Part shown: positions 31,736 through 40,775 of the stretch, one piece after another
Layout of the letters: each line of letters begins with the position of its first letter
Position numbering within the stretch: the stretch's first letter is position 1
The notes under the pieces: generated by a model
The model's database searches: none
What the model was told of the DNA's origin: nothing
Seen by the model: only the letters and a program-made list of their open reading frames with translations
From: Anammoximicrobium sp964409865
Lineage (GTDB): Bacteria > Planctomycetota > Planctomycetia > Pirellulales > Pirellulaceae
NCBI GenBank assembly: GCA_964409865.1
Contig: CAYPGE010000013.1
Span: 1 to 51,193 of the forward strand
Length of the DNA: 51,193 nucleotides
Direction of reading: 5' to 3'
Translations under genes and position numbers: made by a program

Positions 31736-34368
31736 AACTCGTTCGTCATCAGCAGCACTTGGGCCAACCGTGCCCAGGGCGGCAACGGCTCCGGCCGCGG
31801 GCCGCGGAAATCGGCCGCCGAGTCCCACGCGCGGGGACCGTCACGGTGGGAGGATTCCAGCCGCACCGCGACGGTCCAGCCGAATCCGTCATGACTCGGT
31901 CCGGTGCGGCAATCGGTCACCAAGTCGATCGTCTCGCCGGCTTGGACCGCCAGCGTATCGACCCGCGTCGCCGTCTTGCTATTGCGAGCCGTCCACTCGC
32001 CGACGATCCCGGAACCGCTGGCGACCGCGCGGGCCCGCACGCCGTCGCCTTGGTCCGCGGTGTGCTCCAGGCGGCCGTCGATCGCGATCTTGCCGTCGCA
32101 CGGGGCGATCCAGCGGCGGACGGCCGCGTGCGTCGGATCGTTGCCCGGATGGCCGCCGCCGGCATTCAGAATGACCCAGCCCAGCGCGGGATCGGGCAGA
32201 TTCGGTCCGCCTTGCCACGCCGAGCCGGTGAAATGGGGCAGCGGCGTGAACGTGGTCACCCCCTGCGCCGCTTCATCGAAGTGACCGTAGCCGTACTGCC
32301 AAGCGTCTTCATCTCTCGCTGCCGGTTCGCTTTCCGGCGGGACGGCCGATTTCAAATATGCCAGAGCCGCAGCTGTCTCGTCGCCTACCGGTTCGCGTCC
32401 GAGTGCACAGCGGAACAGCGCCGCAACTCGCTGGTCGTCCGCGGCCGCCTGCTGAACCTCGGGCCGATTTGCCAGATAGGTCGCCTGTTCCATAACAAAC
32501 GGGCTGTTCATCAAGTACAGTGCCTGCTGCGGCACCGTGGTCAGCGGCCGGCGCGGCGTGTGCGCGTCGGGACTGGCGAAGTCGAACGTGCGGAAGAAGC
32601 CGGGCAGATTCTGCCGGTCGATGAAACCGTACAGCGACCGCCGCGTCGCGAACGGCGGGTCGGTGATCGGCACCGATGGCCCGCCCACCGTCTTGTCCAA
32701 ACGGCCGGCTGCCACGAGCAGGCTGTCGCGCAGGGCTTCCAAGTTCAGCCGCCGCCGGTTCATCCGCCACAGCAGGCGGTTCTCCGGATCGGCGGTGCGG
32801 CCCGCCGCGCGATCGTCGCTGGCCTGCTGGTACGTCCGGGATTCCACGATCGCTCGAATCAGCAACTTGGTCGACCAGCCGTCGCTCACCAAGCGGCAGG
32901 CGAGATGGTCCAGCAACTGTGGATGGCTCGGCGGATCGCTGCGGGTCCCAAAATCGCTGGGCGTGCTGACCAGCCCTTGGCCGAAGAGGTGGCTCCAGAC
33001 GCGATTGACCCACACGCGGGCGGTGAGCGGGTTTTGGGGGCTGGCGATCGCTTGCGCCAACTCCAGCCGGCCGCTGCCGCGCTGGAACGGCTGGCGATCC
33101 GGTCCGGCCAGCAATCCCAGGAACTGCCGCGGCACCTGCGGTCCGCGGTTCGCCGGGTTGCCGCGCACGAAGACGACCGGCTGGACCGGCTGTTCGGCGT
33201 CCGCCAACAGCAGCGGCGCATCGGCCTGTTTCGGCTCGCGGGAACTGGCGAACACGCCGTACAGCGAATAGTAGTCGGCGATCGGGATCGGATCGTACTT
33301 GTGATCGTGGCAGCGGGCACAGCTGACGGTCAGCCCCATCAGGCCGCGGCTCGCGACGTCGATCCGGTCGTCGATGATGTCCTGCACGTTGTTGATGAAC
33401 CGCCGGCCCAACGTCAGGAAGCCCGCAGCCGGCGCGGCGGAGGCGTCCCCGATCTGGTCCGCCGCGATCTGAGCGATCACGAACCGGTCGTACGGCAAGT
33501 CTTCGTTGAAGGCGCGAATCACCCAGTCGCGATACGTGTAAGCTTTCGGGTAGTTGCGGTCCTCCTGGAACACGTAGCCCTTGGTATCGGCATAGCGGGC
33601 CACGTCCAGCCAGTGCCGCGCCCAACGCTCGCCGAAGTGCGGCGAGTCCAAGAGCTTGTCGATGACGCGCCGGTACGCCTCGTCGCCGTGGTCGCGTTCA
33701 AAAGCCGACGTCTCTTCGGCGCTGGGCGGCAGGCCGGTCAAGTCGTAGTACAACCGGCGCAGCAGCGTGCGCGGGGCGGCTCGGGGCGAAGGATTCAAGC
33801 CGCGCTGCTCCAGCGCGGCCAGGATAAAGCGGTCGAGGTCGCCGCTTGGCCAGGCCGCGTCCCGGACCTCCGGCGGCGGATGCGGAACCGGCGGCAGGAA
33901 CGCCCAGTGGTTCGCCGCGTCCGGCGGCGGCTCGGCGGCGCCGGCCTCCTCTCCTGTGCGCGGATCGGGTGCGCCCATCTCGACCCAACGCACGAAATCC
34001 CCAATCACCGCGTCCGGCAGCTTCCCGTCCGGCGGCATTTCCACCGATTCCCAGCGGATCGCCTGAATCAGCAGACTGTCCTTCGGCTTCCCCGCGGACA
34101 CTACCGGACCTGAATCTCCGCCGGCCCGCAAACCGGCCGCCGTATCCAACTTCAGATTCGCCTGGACGATCTTGGCTTTGGCCGAATGACATGCATAGCA
34201 GCGCTCGGCCAGCACGGGCCGGATCCGTTTCTCGAAGAAGTCAGTCTCGTCCGGAGACAACTTGCCAACGGCCGGGGCGACGGGCGGCGACTCAGCGGCA
34301 CCGGCCGATATAGCCGCCACGAGAAGCGATACGACGCTGAGTGCGAACCAAGTACAGAACCGCTGCAT
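31720..34368 (-). CDS. PSCyt1-DUF1549-DUF1553 planctomycete cytochrome-like protein
   Basis: An 882-residue secreted protein. The signal is MQRFCTWFALSVVSLLVAAI. Residues ~35-125 are PSCyt1, a cytochrome-c-like domain with RIRPVLAERCYACHSAKAK (CxxCH haem site) and VEMPPDGKL. Residues ~175-390 are DUF1549 (PSCyt2) with LDRFILAALEQRGL and WARHWLDVARYADTKGY. DUF1553 (PSD1) follows: NPLTARVWVNRVWSHLFGQGLV, SDFGTRSDPPSHPQLLDHLA and RMNRRRLNLEALRDSLL. A beta-rich insertion of ~130 residues precedes the end, TNELAYVD. It pairs with the DUF1501 gene downstream. Function unknown; electron transfer to or from an exported enzyme is assumed from the haem motif. Confidence 0.93.
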   Translation of the reverse strand: MQRFCTWFALSVVSLLVAAISAGAAESPPVAPAVGKLSPDETDFFEKRIRPVLAERCYACHSAKAKIVQANLKLDTAAGLRAGGDSGPVVSAGKPKDSLLIQAIRWESVEMPPDGKLPDAVIGDFVRWVEMGAPDPRTGEEAGAAEPPPDAANHWAFLPPVPHPPPEVRDAAWPSGDLDRFILAALEQRGLNPSPRAAPRTLLRRLYYDLTGLPPSAEETSAFERDHGDEAYRRVIDKLLDSPHFGERWARHWLDVARYADTKGYVFQEDRNYPKAYTYRDWVIRAFNEDLPYDRFVIAQIAADQIGDASAAPAAGFLTLGRRFINNVQDIIDDRIDVASRGLMGLTVSCARCHDHKYDPIPIADYYSLYGVFASSREPKQADAPLLLADAEQPVQPVVFVRGNPANRGPQVPRQFLGLLAGPDRQPFQRGSGRLELAQAIASPQNPLTARVWVNRVWSHLFGQGLVSTPSDFGTRSDPPSHPQLLDHLACRLVSDGWSTKLLIRAIVESRTYQQASDDRAAGRTADPENRLLWRMNRRRLNLEALRDSLLVAAGRLDKTVGGPSVPITDPPFATRRSLYGFIDRQNLPGFFRTFDFASPDAHTPRRPLTTVPQQALYLMNSPFVMEQATYLANRPEVQQAAADDQRVAALFRCALGREPVGDETAAALAYLKSAVPPESEPAARDEDAWQYGYGHFDEAAQGVTTFTPLPHFTGSAWQGGPNLPDPALGWVILNAGGGHPGNDPTHAAVRRWIAPCDGKIAIDGRLEHTADQGDGVRARAVASGSGIVGEWTARNSKTATRVDTLAVQAGETIDLVTDCRTGPSHDGFGWTVAVRLESSHRDGPRAWDSAADFRGPRPEPLPPWARLAQVLLMTNELAYVD

Positions 34369-34471
34369 GATCGTGGCTCCCGGACAATTAGTCCTCGTAC
34401 AGCTTATTGCCGGCGGGCAGCGGTGACAACCCGTGCAGCCTCCATGGCGCGGACGTCCGGCGCTACATGGG

Positions 34472-34492
34472 ACGGCGCTTTACACGCGCCGT
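34472..34492. repeat. Hairpin between divergent genes
   Basis: ACGGCGC-TTTACAC-GCGCCGT forms a 7-bp stem in the 249-bp region between the divergent PSCyt1 and beta-helix genes. No T-tract follows, so a REP-like or regulatory role is as likely as termination. Confidence 0.4.
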
Positions 34493-34617
34493 GTCGCACG
34501 ATAGGATCAGCGGCCTGAACAGGACTTCGGTGGAATCGTGCCAATCGACCTCTTGGTCTGGTTGGTTCGCGGAACGATCGTTACCGAGATCAAGCCGGTA
34601 ACAGAAAGGTGTGAGCC

Positions 34618-35991
34618 ATGCTGCGGACGTTTGTCGGATTCGCTATCCTGATGCTCATCGCGGTGCCGATTCCTGCCGCCGATTTCTACGTGGACCCGGA
34701 TCGTGGCAGTGCGGCCAACGACGGCAGCGCGGAGAGGCCCTGGCGGAGTCTGCAGGAGGTTCTTGACAAAGGCCTGGTCGAAAGCCGGGCCTGGGCTTCG
34801 CTCCCCTACAAGAGCGACAGCTCTCTGGTGCCCAAGCATCCGGGTGCGCCGGTCAAGGCCGGGGATACGATCTGGCTCAGAAGCGGCTACTACGGGGACC
34901 TGGTGATCCAGGGTCACTACAACGCGGACTGCATTACGATCGCCGCCGTCGAGGGGCACACGCCTCGGTTCCGCAGCGTTCGCCTGCGATCCAGTTCGCA
35001 TTGGGCCTTGAAGGGGCTGCACGTCAGTCCTGAGTTTGGGAGCGGCGAGAAGCCGCGCACGCTGATCGACCTCGAGTCGCACGGCTGGCAGGGCCCGATC
35101 CACGATATCGTCGTGGAGGACTGCGTGCTGCGGTCCGCGGAAGATGCGTCGCGCTGGTCGGCCGAGCAGTGGAATGAACTGTCCTGCAACGGCATCGAAG
35201 CCGACGGCACGCGGATGACCGTGCGGCGCAATCGCTTGAAAAACGTCAACTTCGGCATCTCGGTCAGCGCGTCCCACTCGTTGATCGAACGCAATACCAT
35301 CGAGAACTTCGCCGGCGACGGACTCCGCGGTCTGGGGGACCACAGTACGTTCCAGTACAACCTGGTGAAGAACTGCTACGACGTCAACGCCAACCATGAC
35401 GACGGCTTCCAGAGCTGGTCACGAGGGCCGGTGGGAGTCGGAACCGGGGAGGTCGTGGGGATTGTCCTGCGGGGCAACACGATCATCAACTATGAAGACG
35501 CGGCTCAACCGCATCGCGGTGCGCTGCAAGGCATCGGCTGCTTCGACGGGATGTTCGTCGACTGGATCATCGAGAACAACGTCATCGTCGTCGATCATTA
35601 CCACGGCATCACGCTTGCGGGCGCCCGCAACTGCCGGATCGTGAACAACACGGTGCTCGATCCCAACGATCAACGTCCGGGCCCCGCCGCGATCCGGGTC
35701 GGCAAGCACAAGAACGGCACTCCGTCCGCCGGCTGTACGGTCCGCAACAACCTGACCTCGGCGCTGTCCGTCCAGGCGGGTGAGGACATGACGGCCGATC
35801 ACAACTTGATCGTCGCTGACCCCAGCGCAGTTTTTGTGGATGCGGCAGCTCGAGATCTGCGTCTCAAGAAGGGGAGTCCGGCCATCGATGCGGGCGTTGC
35901 CGACCTGGCGCCGAAGACCGACATCGCGGGCCGGGCTCGGCCGCAGGGCGGCGCCGTCGACCTTGGCGCCTACGAATCTCCCGCCGACTGA
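34618..35991 (+). CDS. Secreted right-handed beta-helix protein
   Basis: A 457-residue protein with signal MLRTFVGFAILMLIAVPIPA. It begins ADFYVDPDRGSAANDGSAERPWRSLQ, the common start of planctomycete pectate-lyase-like parallel beta-helix proteins. Repeats typical of the coil are seen (IVVEDCVLRS, MTVRRNRLKNVNFGI, SLIERNTIENF, IENNVIVVDHYHGI, CRIVNNTVLDP). The C-terminus (PAIDAGVADLAP, GGAVDLGAYE) is the choice-of-anchor Q type. It may be a polysaccharide lyase or binding protein; no catalytic residues can be assigned. Confidence 0.85.
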   Translation: MLRTFVGFAILMLIAVPIPAADFYVDPDRGSAANDGSAERPWRSLQEVLDKGLVESRAWASLPYKSDSSLVPKHPGAPVKAGDTIWLRSGYYGDLVIQGHYNADCITIAAVEGHTPRFRSVRLRSSSHWALKGLHVSPEFGSGEKPRTLIDLESHGWQGPIHDIVVEDCVLRSAEDASRWSAEQWNELSCNGIEADGTRMTVRRNRLKNVNFGISVSASHSLIERNTIENFAGDGLRGLGDHSTFQYNLVKNCYDVNANHDDGFQSWSRGPVGVGTGEVVGIVLRGNTIINYEDAAQPHRGALQGIGCFDGMFVDWIIENNVIVVDHYHGITLAGARNCRIVNNTVLDPNDQRPGPAAIRVGKHKNGTPSAGCTVRNNLTSALSVQAGEDMTADHNLIVADPSAVFVDAAARDLRLKKGSPAIDAGVADLAPKTDIAGRARPQGGAVDLGAYESPAD

Positions 35992-36028
35992 GCCCGAAAC
36001 GATGTTGGCGGCAGTGGGGTTATGGGCC

Positions 36029-36916
36029 TCACCTGTCGGGCACCGCCTTCGTTACCTCCGCGACGACATCCCACACCACCTCCGCGAAGGGCTTCTCCAC
36101 GGAATACGGCGCCTTCCAGAAACGCAAGCCGGACGTGATGCAGCCGTGCGGATCTTCCTGGAACACGGCGGCGTAGTGGGTGACGGCTTCCAGGTATTTG
36201 CCCTCGGAGTTCAGGTGTACGCCGTCCGCGTACAGATCGGCGATGTGTTTGAAGCCGGGGACCTTGCCGTCCTTCATGCGCAAGTGCAGGCGGTACATGA
36301 CTTCGCCCACGGGAATGATCCGCACGGGTTCCTTGTCCGGGAACTTGGCCGAGATGCCGGCGGCGACTTTTTCGAAGTGGGCTCGGCCGCGCGTGTCCGT
36401 TTCCGAAAGCCAACGCTGCTCCCACTGATCGGCCTTTTCCCGGTCTTTGCCGATCTCCGGATAGTTGGCGAAGACGTACACCCGACAGGCGGGATTACCT
36501 TCATACGCCGCCGCCGCGTAGTTGGCTCCGAACTGGACAGCGTTCTCCGCCGGGCGGCCGAAGGGCTGCAGGATCAGCACGTCCCACTTGCTGCCCTTGA
36601 GGATCTCGTCCGCCGGCTTGTCGCGGCCGGGCTCGCGGAAGCCCTCGCCGCGATGGTTCCACAGCCATTCCAGCGGCGCGCCGGGGATCATGTGCCGGCC
36701 GAATTTAGTCTCGTGCCCGCGGGCCTTCGCGATGTCGTGCATCCCGTAGGCCTGATCCGTCAGACTGTTGCCGACATGGAAGATGGCCACCGGCTCCGCG
36801 GCTTCCGCCGCAACGGCTCCGAGCAATAGGCCCAGCCAGACAGCGAGGCTGCCTACGCGGAGTGGTTGGCGACAGACGCGATGTCTAATAACCGGCGAAT
36901 GGTTTCGCGTGTTCAT
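36029..36916 (-). CDS. SGNH/GDSL-type secreted hydrolase
   Basis: A 295-residue protein with a long N-terminal signal (hydrophobic residues 22-41, ending AEAAEP). Block I of the SGNH fold is IFHVGNSLTDQAYGM (nucleophile Ser), and block V is LYADGVHLNSEGKY (Asp and His of the triad). These enzymes deacylate carbohydrates or lipids, and the place near other carbohydrate genes fits deacetylation of glycans. Its start codon lies close to the remnant reading frame at 36951. Confidence 0.82.
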   Translation of the reverse strand: MNTRNHSPVIRHRVCRQPLRVGSLAVWLGLLLGAVAAEAAEPVAIFHVGNSLTDQAYGMHDIAKARGHETKFGRHMIPGAPLEWLWNHRGEGFREPGRDKPADEILKGSKWDVLILQPFGRPAENAVQFGANYAAAAYEGNPACRVYVFANYPEIGKDREKADQWEQRWLSETDTRGRAHFEKVAAGISAKFPDKEPVRIIPVGEVMYRLHLRMKDGKVPGFKHIADLYADGVHLNSEGKYLEAVTHYAAVFQEDPHGCITSGLRFWKAPYSVEKPFAEVVWDVVAEVTKAVPDR

Positions 36917-36950
36917 CGGCTCTCCTGACTTGATCGAGATCGTGTGTCAA

Positions 36951-37040
36951 TCATTCTTTCGCGACCAGGAACGGGATGTTTCCGTAGGCGTTGACGCCCA
37001 AGAAGTCGCGCGGACGGATCGGCGGAAAAGTCTTGTATTC
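36951..37040 (-). pseudogene. Out-of-frame C-terminal tail of the enolase-like gene
   Basis: Directly after the enolase-like stop codon, in another frame, the sequence reads EYKTFPPIRPRDFLGVNAYG and ends NIPFLVAKE before TGA 36951-36953. The residue mix is that of a real protein. It overlaps the TGA of the enolase-like frame, as would follow from a single-base indel near 37040. It is either the true C-terminus after a frameshift, an assembly indel, or the remnant of another gene. Confidence 0.5.
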
Positions 37041-38124
37041 ACGTGGCCTCCCAGCGGTAGATTCCCAACCAGTCCGGTGCAAGCAAGTGCGGGCCGTCGA
37101 GGATGGATTTGGGGAAATCCTCGCCCATGGGGAACTCGACCAGCGGCATCAGATGCTCGTCGCAGGCCATCGCCAAATGCGCGTGCGGCATCCAGGCCCA
37201 GTGCAGATTGATGACCAGCGGCGGATGGACCCTGGCATATTCGATCATCCGCAAGGCGTTCGTCAAGCCGTGGGCGATGTACACGTCGGTCGAGCACTGG
37301 GCAATTGCGCCGGCCTCGGCCCATTGCCGCATCACGTCCAGCGGTGTGCCGTCGCCAATCGGGGAGCCCGGCCCCTCGGCCTGGATGCGCTGCTTTGTCC
37401 CGGTCTTGATCAACTCGACGTACTTGGGGATCTGCTGCTCGAAGGGCATCGGCGGCAGCGGGCCTTCGATCCAGGAGTAGCCCAGTTCGTCCATCAGCGC
37501 GAGGATTTCCTTGGCCTCGTCCAGGGATCGCGTGGCCGACTCGGCTGAGCCGGGACACGGGTCCCAGGCCAGGGTCGGCTCCGGGCCGGTCGCCGCGCGC
37601 ACGACTCGCAGCGTCTCTTTCACCATCGCCAACGAGATGCTCTCCGGCGTGCCCATGTTGCCTGGGAAATGCAGTTTCGTCGCGCGGAGTCCCGTGCGTT
37701 TCAGGTAGCCGGCGACGTTGGCCGCGTATTTCTGCGGTGAGAAGTCCGGCTGTCGTCCGCGCACGTCACCGTAGCGGAGCACCTTGGTCCGCTTGGTACC
37801 CAGTAGGGCGTGCAGCGGCTTGTTGAGCATCCGGGCGTGCAAGTCCCAGCACAGGATGTCCGCCGCCTTCAACTGGTCGGCGGGCACCTGTCGTTCGGTC
37901 ATGACGTCGAACAACCGCTCATGATCGAGCAGATTGTTCGTCTTGAGAATCTCCGCGGTGGCGCCCGAAAAGCCCTTGCACGAGCGAACCGGCATCACGC
38001 CCACCGCGTCATTCGTCGCGGTGATCCGGATCGCGTGCCTCCGGCCCTCTTTGTCCGGCCGCATCGTCAGTCCCGGCAGTTCCACCAATTCCCAAGACTT
38101 CAGGCGTACCGCCAATTGGTGCAA
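37039..38124 (-). CDS. Enolase-superfamily (MR/MLE-type) protein, both ends altered
   Basis: The frame encodes 361 residues of a mandelate racemase/muconate lactonizing enzyme-like protein. Visible parts are LKAADILCWDLHARMLNKPL (capping/barrel start), KLHFPGNMGT, the metal-ligand region LAWDPCPGS, WIEGPLPPM, QAEGPG, QCSTDVYIAHGLTNAL and NLHWAWMPHAHLAM. The start is poor: TTG 38124 without a ribosome site, a few residues before the first conserved block RLKSWELVELPG, and it meets the truncated XisI-like gene head-to-head there. The 3' end is followed by an out-of-frame tail. It may be a recent pseudogene or suffer from assembly errors. Acid-sugar dehydration is the usual role of the family in such clusters. 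Confidence 0.65.
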   Translation of the reverse strand: MHQLAVRLKSWELVELPGLTMRPDKEGRRHAIRITATNDAVGVMPVRSCKGFSGATAEILKTNNLLDHERLFDVMTERQVPADQLKAADILCWDLHARMLNKPLHALLGTKRTKVLRYGDVRGRQPDFSPQKYAANVAGYLKRTGLRATKLHFPGNMGTPESISLAMVKETLRVVRAATGPEPTLAWDPCPGSAESATRSLDEAKEILALMDELGYSWIEGPLPPMPFEQQIPKYVELIKTGTKQRIQAEGPGSPIGDGTPLDVMRQWAEAGAIAQCSTDVYIAHGLTNALRMIEYARVHPPLVINLHWAWMPHAHLAMACDEHLMPLVEFPMGEDFPKSILDGPHLLAPDWLGIYRWEAT

Positions 38125-38391
38125 TCATTTGCAGACTACTGGTGCCCGAACGATGGTACGGAGACGAAGGCCATTGTGGACGACCAAGCAGGATGCTACC
38201 GGGTCGTCAACTCGGGCGTGTTACGGGGCCGCTTCGTCGACTTCAACTTCATGCATTTGGAGGTTGACGATTTAGGCAGGGTTCACATCGTGAAGAACGA
38301 TACGGAGTGGGAAATCGACGAAGAGCTGCAGCGCCTGGGAGTGGCGCGCGGTGACATCAGACTCGCTCGGCACGAGCTGGCAACAGTCTGA
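38119..38391 (+). pseudogene. 5'-truncated XisI-like gene
   Basis: The frame QSFADYWCPNDGTETKAI.. VVNSGVLRGRFVDFNFMHLE.. VKNDTEWEIDEELQRLGV.. LARHELATV matches the layout of XisI-like proteins (usual length ~110): beta-strand block, then NDTE with ELxxLGV and DIxLxxH. The first 10-15 residues of the family are missing; the frame merges into the antisense of the enolase-like gene at ~38115. A GTG at 38119 could serve as a start but lacks a ribosome site. XisI-like genes are associated with XisH in cyanobacteria and some planctomycetes. Confidence 0.55.
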
Positions 38392-38421
38392 ACGTTTCCT
38401 CGGCTCACTCGCACGCGTCGG

Positions 38422-38938
38422 TCACATCCACCTGAGCATTTTGGCTCGCGAGGCAACCGATCGGGTCACCTGCGTGCCTTCGGCGATGATGAAGTGGTCG
38501 GCCTGCACGTCGATCATCTTGCGGACGTGCGAGATCCGCGCCGCGCACGACGCGGACTTCGTCCAACAGGCCGGCCACGCCCCAACGGTCGCCCCGCCCG
38601 CCGATCAAGAACGGTCCATCGTCCCAGGCCAGCGGCTTGCTGACCTTTGCCGACTGCGTTAGATGATAATCCACCCAGCAGGTCACGACGCCCACCGGCT
38701 GATCGTACACGACGGCCACGTGCCGCCAGCGAGGCGCGTCAGCCGTCAGACGCGTCGACGATGAATAATGGCCGGCCGGCCAGCGTGTGGGCCGTTCGCT
38801 CCACCGCCGCGGAACGCCCACCGCCGGGCCCTGAACCGACGAAGAACCGCTGCCGTCGAACGTCCAGTGTCCGATGGTCTGGCCGTAGCCAGGCGCGCCC
38901 GCCAAGATCAGCAGCGGGAGCAAGAGGGTTGCTTTCAT
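38422..38938 (-). pseudogene. LamG-like secreted protein, frameshifted
   Basis: Starts with a signal (MKATLLLPLLILAGAPGYG) and HWTFDGSGSSSVQG, typical of planctomycete LamG/concanavalin-like proteins. It continues with VAVVYDQPVGVVTCWVDYHL, PFLIGGRGDRWGVAG and LLDEVRVVRGADL. At two places natural sequence changes frame: VERTAHTLAGRPLFIVDASDG lies in another frame near 38750-38815, and MIDVQADHFIIAEGTQVTRS near 38440-38530. At least two frameshifts are therefore needed to read it through. It is upstream of the truncated XisI-like gene, on the other strand. Confidence 0.6.
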
Positions 38939-38957
38939 GCGCGCCATTCTAGCTGAA

Positions 38958-39017
38958 GTGGCGTAAGCTTCCAGCTTGCGATGCCACGATCGACCGCAAG
39001 CTGGAAGCTTACGCCAC
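38958..39017. repeat. Perfect inverted repeat, 23-bp arms
   Basis: Arm 38958-38980 (GTGGCGTAAGCTTCCAG..) and arm 38995-39017 are exact reverse complements with a 14-base spacer. Each arm also folds alone as AAGCT-TCC-AGCTT. It lies just 3' of the TIM-barrel gene and 5' of the LamG-like pseudogene. Confidence 0.9.
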
Positions 39018-39028
39018 GGAAAATCGGA

Positions 39029-40597
39029 CTAGTCTGCCTCCACTGCCTGGCCGTGATTCTTGGCCCAGCGGAGCGTGGCTTCGAGCTTGGGATAGTCGGC
39101 GGGGCGGCTGTCGTAGTACTCGGCCAGGCCCCACGCGCCGTGATTGCTGTAGCGGCCGATGGACGAGAAGACGGCGAACACGTCGCCGCCGATCCGGGCC
39201 CATTCGTCGAAGTACCGCCGGTACATGTCGCCCATGCGCGGGTGGCGGTTGCAGGCGTGCATCGTGGCGCTGAGCTGCTTGACCAACGCCTGGTCCTTGA
39301 CAAACGCGACCATGTGCTGGCCGCCTTCGTAGGCGATCAGCTTCACGCCGTACTTGTCCGCGACGGTCTTGCCGCGGCGCATCCGTTCCAGGCTGTCGGT
39401 GAAGGCCGTCTTCTCGAAATGGTCCAGCATCTGGTCCACGGTCCAGTCCTTCATCTGGGTGCCCAGGTCGGCCGTCTTGCCGCGGCCGATGCTGTACGGC
39501 ATGTACGGGGCGATGGCCAGCGCGTCGGCGTGTTTGGCGGCGTCGCGGAAGCCAAGGACTCCTTCCGATACCGCCGTGTTGCCGGCCTGCGAGGGCAGCA
39601 CCCGCACGAACCGTTCGTGGCCGCCGAACACGGATTCCCAGATGGTGAAGATCTCCAGCGAGCGCTGGGCCGTGAAGTACCAGGCGGCCTGCGCCCCCTT
39701 GTCCTTGGACGCCAGGCCCGAGGCGATGCCTTGCTCGCTGGCGTAATGGGCTTGCTGGAATTGCCAGTTCCAGACTTCGTTCGAGTACTCGATGTAGATC
39801 TTCAGCGACGGGTCGAGCCGCTCTTTGACCATCTGGGCGAATCGCCGGATGAAATCGTCGTCCGCCAGGTGCGGCATACAGAACCAGGGGTCGATCTTCT
39901 GGCGGTTGCACAGCTCGATCATCCATTCCAGCGCGACGCCGCGTTTTGAGAACGTCGCGTGCTGCAGTGTCGGCCGCTGGCTCCAGGTGCTGATCTCCGA
40001 ACCGTTAGTGTGCATCCAGTCCATGAAGCGGAAGCAGGCCAAACCCTGCCAGCGTTTCAGGAAGGCTGGATGGAACGGGTCTTGCTCCCACGTCTGCTCG
40101 AAGCCGGGCATGATCACGTGGATGTTGCGGACCGGGTTTTGAGGATTGGTCTCGTGGATTTGCAGCGAGAACCCGCCCTTGCTCGAATCCACGTCAATCA
40201 GAATACGGCCCGCCTCACGTTCCTTCACCTTGGCGTTCTTGCCGAAATCGAGTTTGCCTTCGCCCTCGTACAACACGGCATACGTCCCGCCGGGGTAGTG
40301 CCCTCCGCTGATCGTACACAGCATGGCCTCGGCGTAACAGCCCGGCTCCAGGCGCTTCACCCAGCCGAACTCGTCGACTGCCAGTTCCGGCCCTTGGCCC
40401 CACCCCGCCCCTTTCTTCTGACTGATCCACGGCCGGGCCGTGCGGAACACGTCCACAAACGGCAGTTCCGTCATCCAATCCGCCGGCCCCGCCAGATTGA
40501 TGCCCAGCCGCGGCTTGGCTTCAGGCGGCGCGGCCGTCACCGCCGTCGCGGCGGAAAATGCCAGCCACACGAAAACGATTTTCGGCCGATACATCAT
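39029..40597 (-). CDS. Secreted TIM-barrel protein, putative glycosidase
   Basis: A 522-residue protein from ATG 40597 (GGAGGA upstream; an upstream open frame to 41497 is antisense to the ABC gene). The signal is MMYRPKIVFVWLAFSAATAV. It has RLGINLAGPADWMTELPFVD at the start, a central domain with IYIEYSNEVWNWQ (acid/base-like Glu) and VKLIAYEGGQHMV (nucleophile-like Glu), as in GH-A clan barrels. No named GH family can be given. Similar proteins occur in planctomycetes, often annotated as cellulose-binding or hypothetical. It reads away from the ABC exporter gene. Confidence 0.75.
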   Translation of the reverse strand: MMYRPKIVFVWLAFSAATAVTAAPPEAKPRLGINLAGPADWMTELPFVDVFRTARPWISQKKGAGWGQGPELAVDEFGWVKRLEPGCYAEAMLCTISGGHYPGGTYAVLYEGEGKLDFGKNAKVKEREAGRILIDVDSSKGGFSLQIHETNPQNPVRNIHVIMPGFEQTWEQDPFHPAFLKRWQGLACFRFMDWMHTNGSEISTWSQRPTLQHATFSKRGVALEWMIELCNRQKIDPWFCMPHLADDDFIRRFAQMVKERLDPSLKIYIEYSNEVWNWQFQQAHYASEQGIASGLASKDKGAQAAWYFTAQRSLEIFTIWESVFGGHERFVRVLPSQAGNTAVSEGVLGFRDAAKHADALAIAPYMPYSIGRGKTADLGTQMKDWTVDQMLDHFEKTAFTDSLERMRRGKTVADKYGVKLIAYEGGQHMVAFVKDQALVKQLSATMHACNRHPRMGDMYRRYFDEWARIGGDVFAVFSSIGRYSNHGAWGLAEYYDSRPADYPKLEATLRWAKNHGQAVEAD

Positions 40598-40775
40598 GGT
40601 TCCTCCTTTTCGACGCTGAACTTGTTCGGGCCATTCCGTTTTTGCCGGATCTTTCCGTAAACTATACTGTCGTTGGACTTGATTGTCTTGGCGGCTTACT
40701 GTCTGCGCAGCCGCCAACTCTGTGCCAAGACAGGTGACGCGACGAAATACAGGAATTTGTAGTCGGATATCCGCA

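Noticed and set aside
29822..31828. Long minus-strand frame across the N gap
   Set aside because: It is a second frame of the DUF1501 gene bridged through the N run; the 29923-31371 frame carries the domain.
37810..38118. Upstream extension of the XisI-like frame
   Set aside because: This part is antisense to the conserved enolase-like gene and has no similarity to XisI N-termini.
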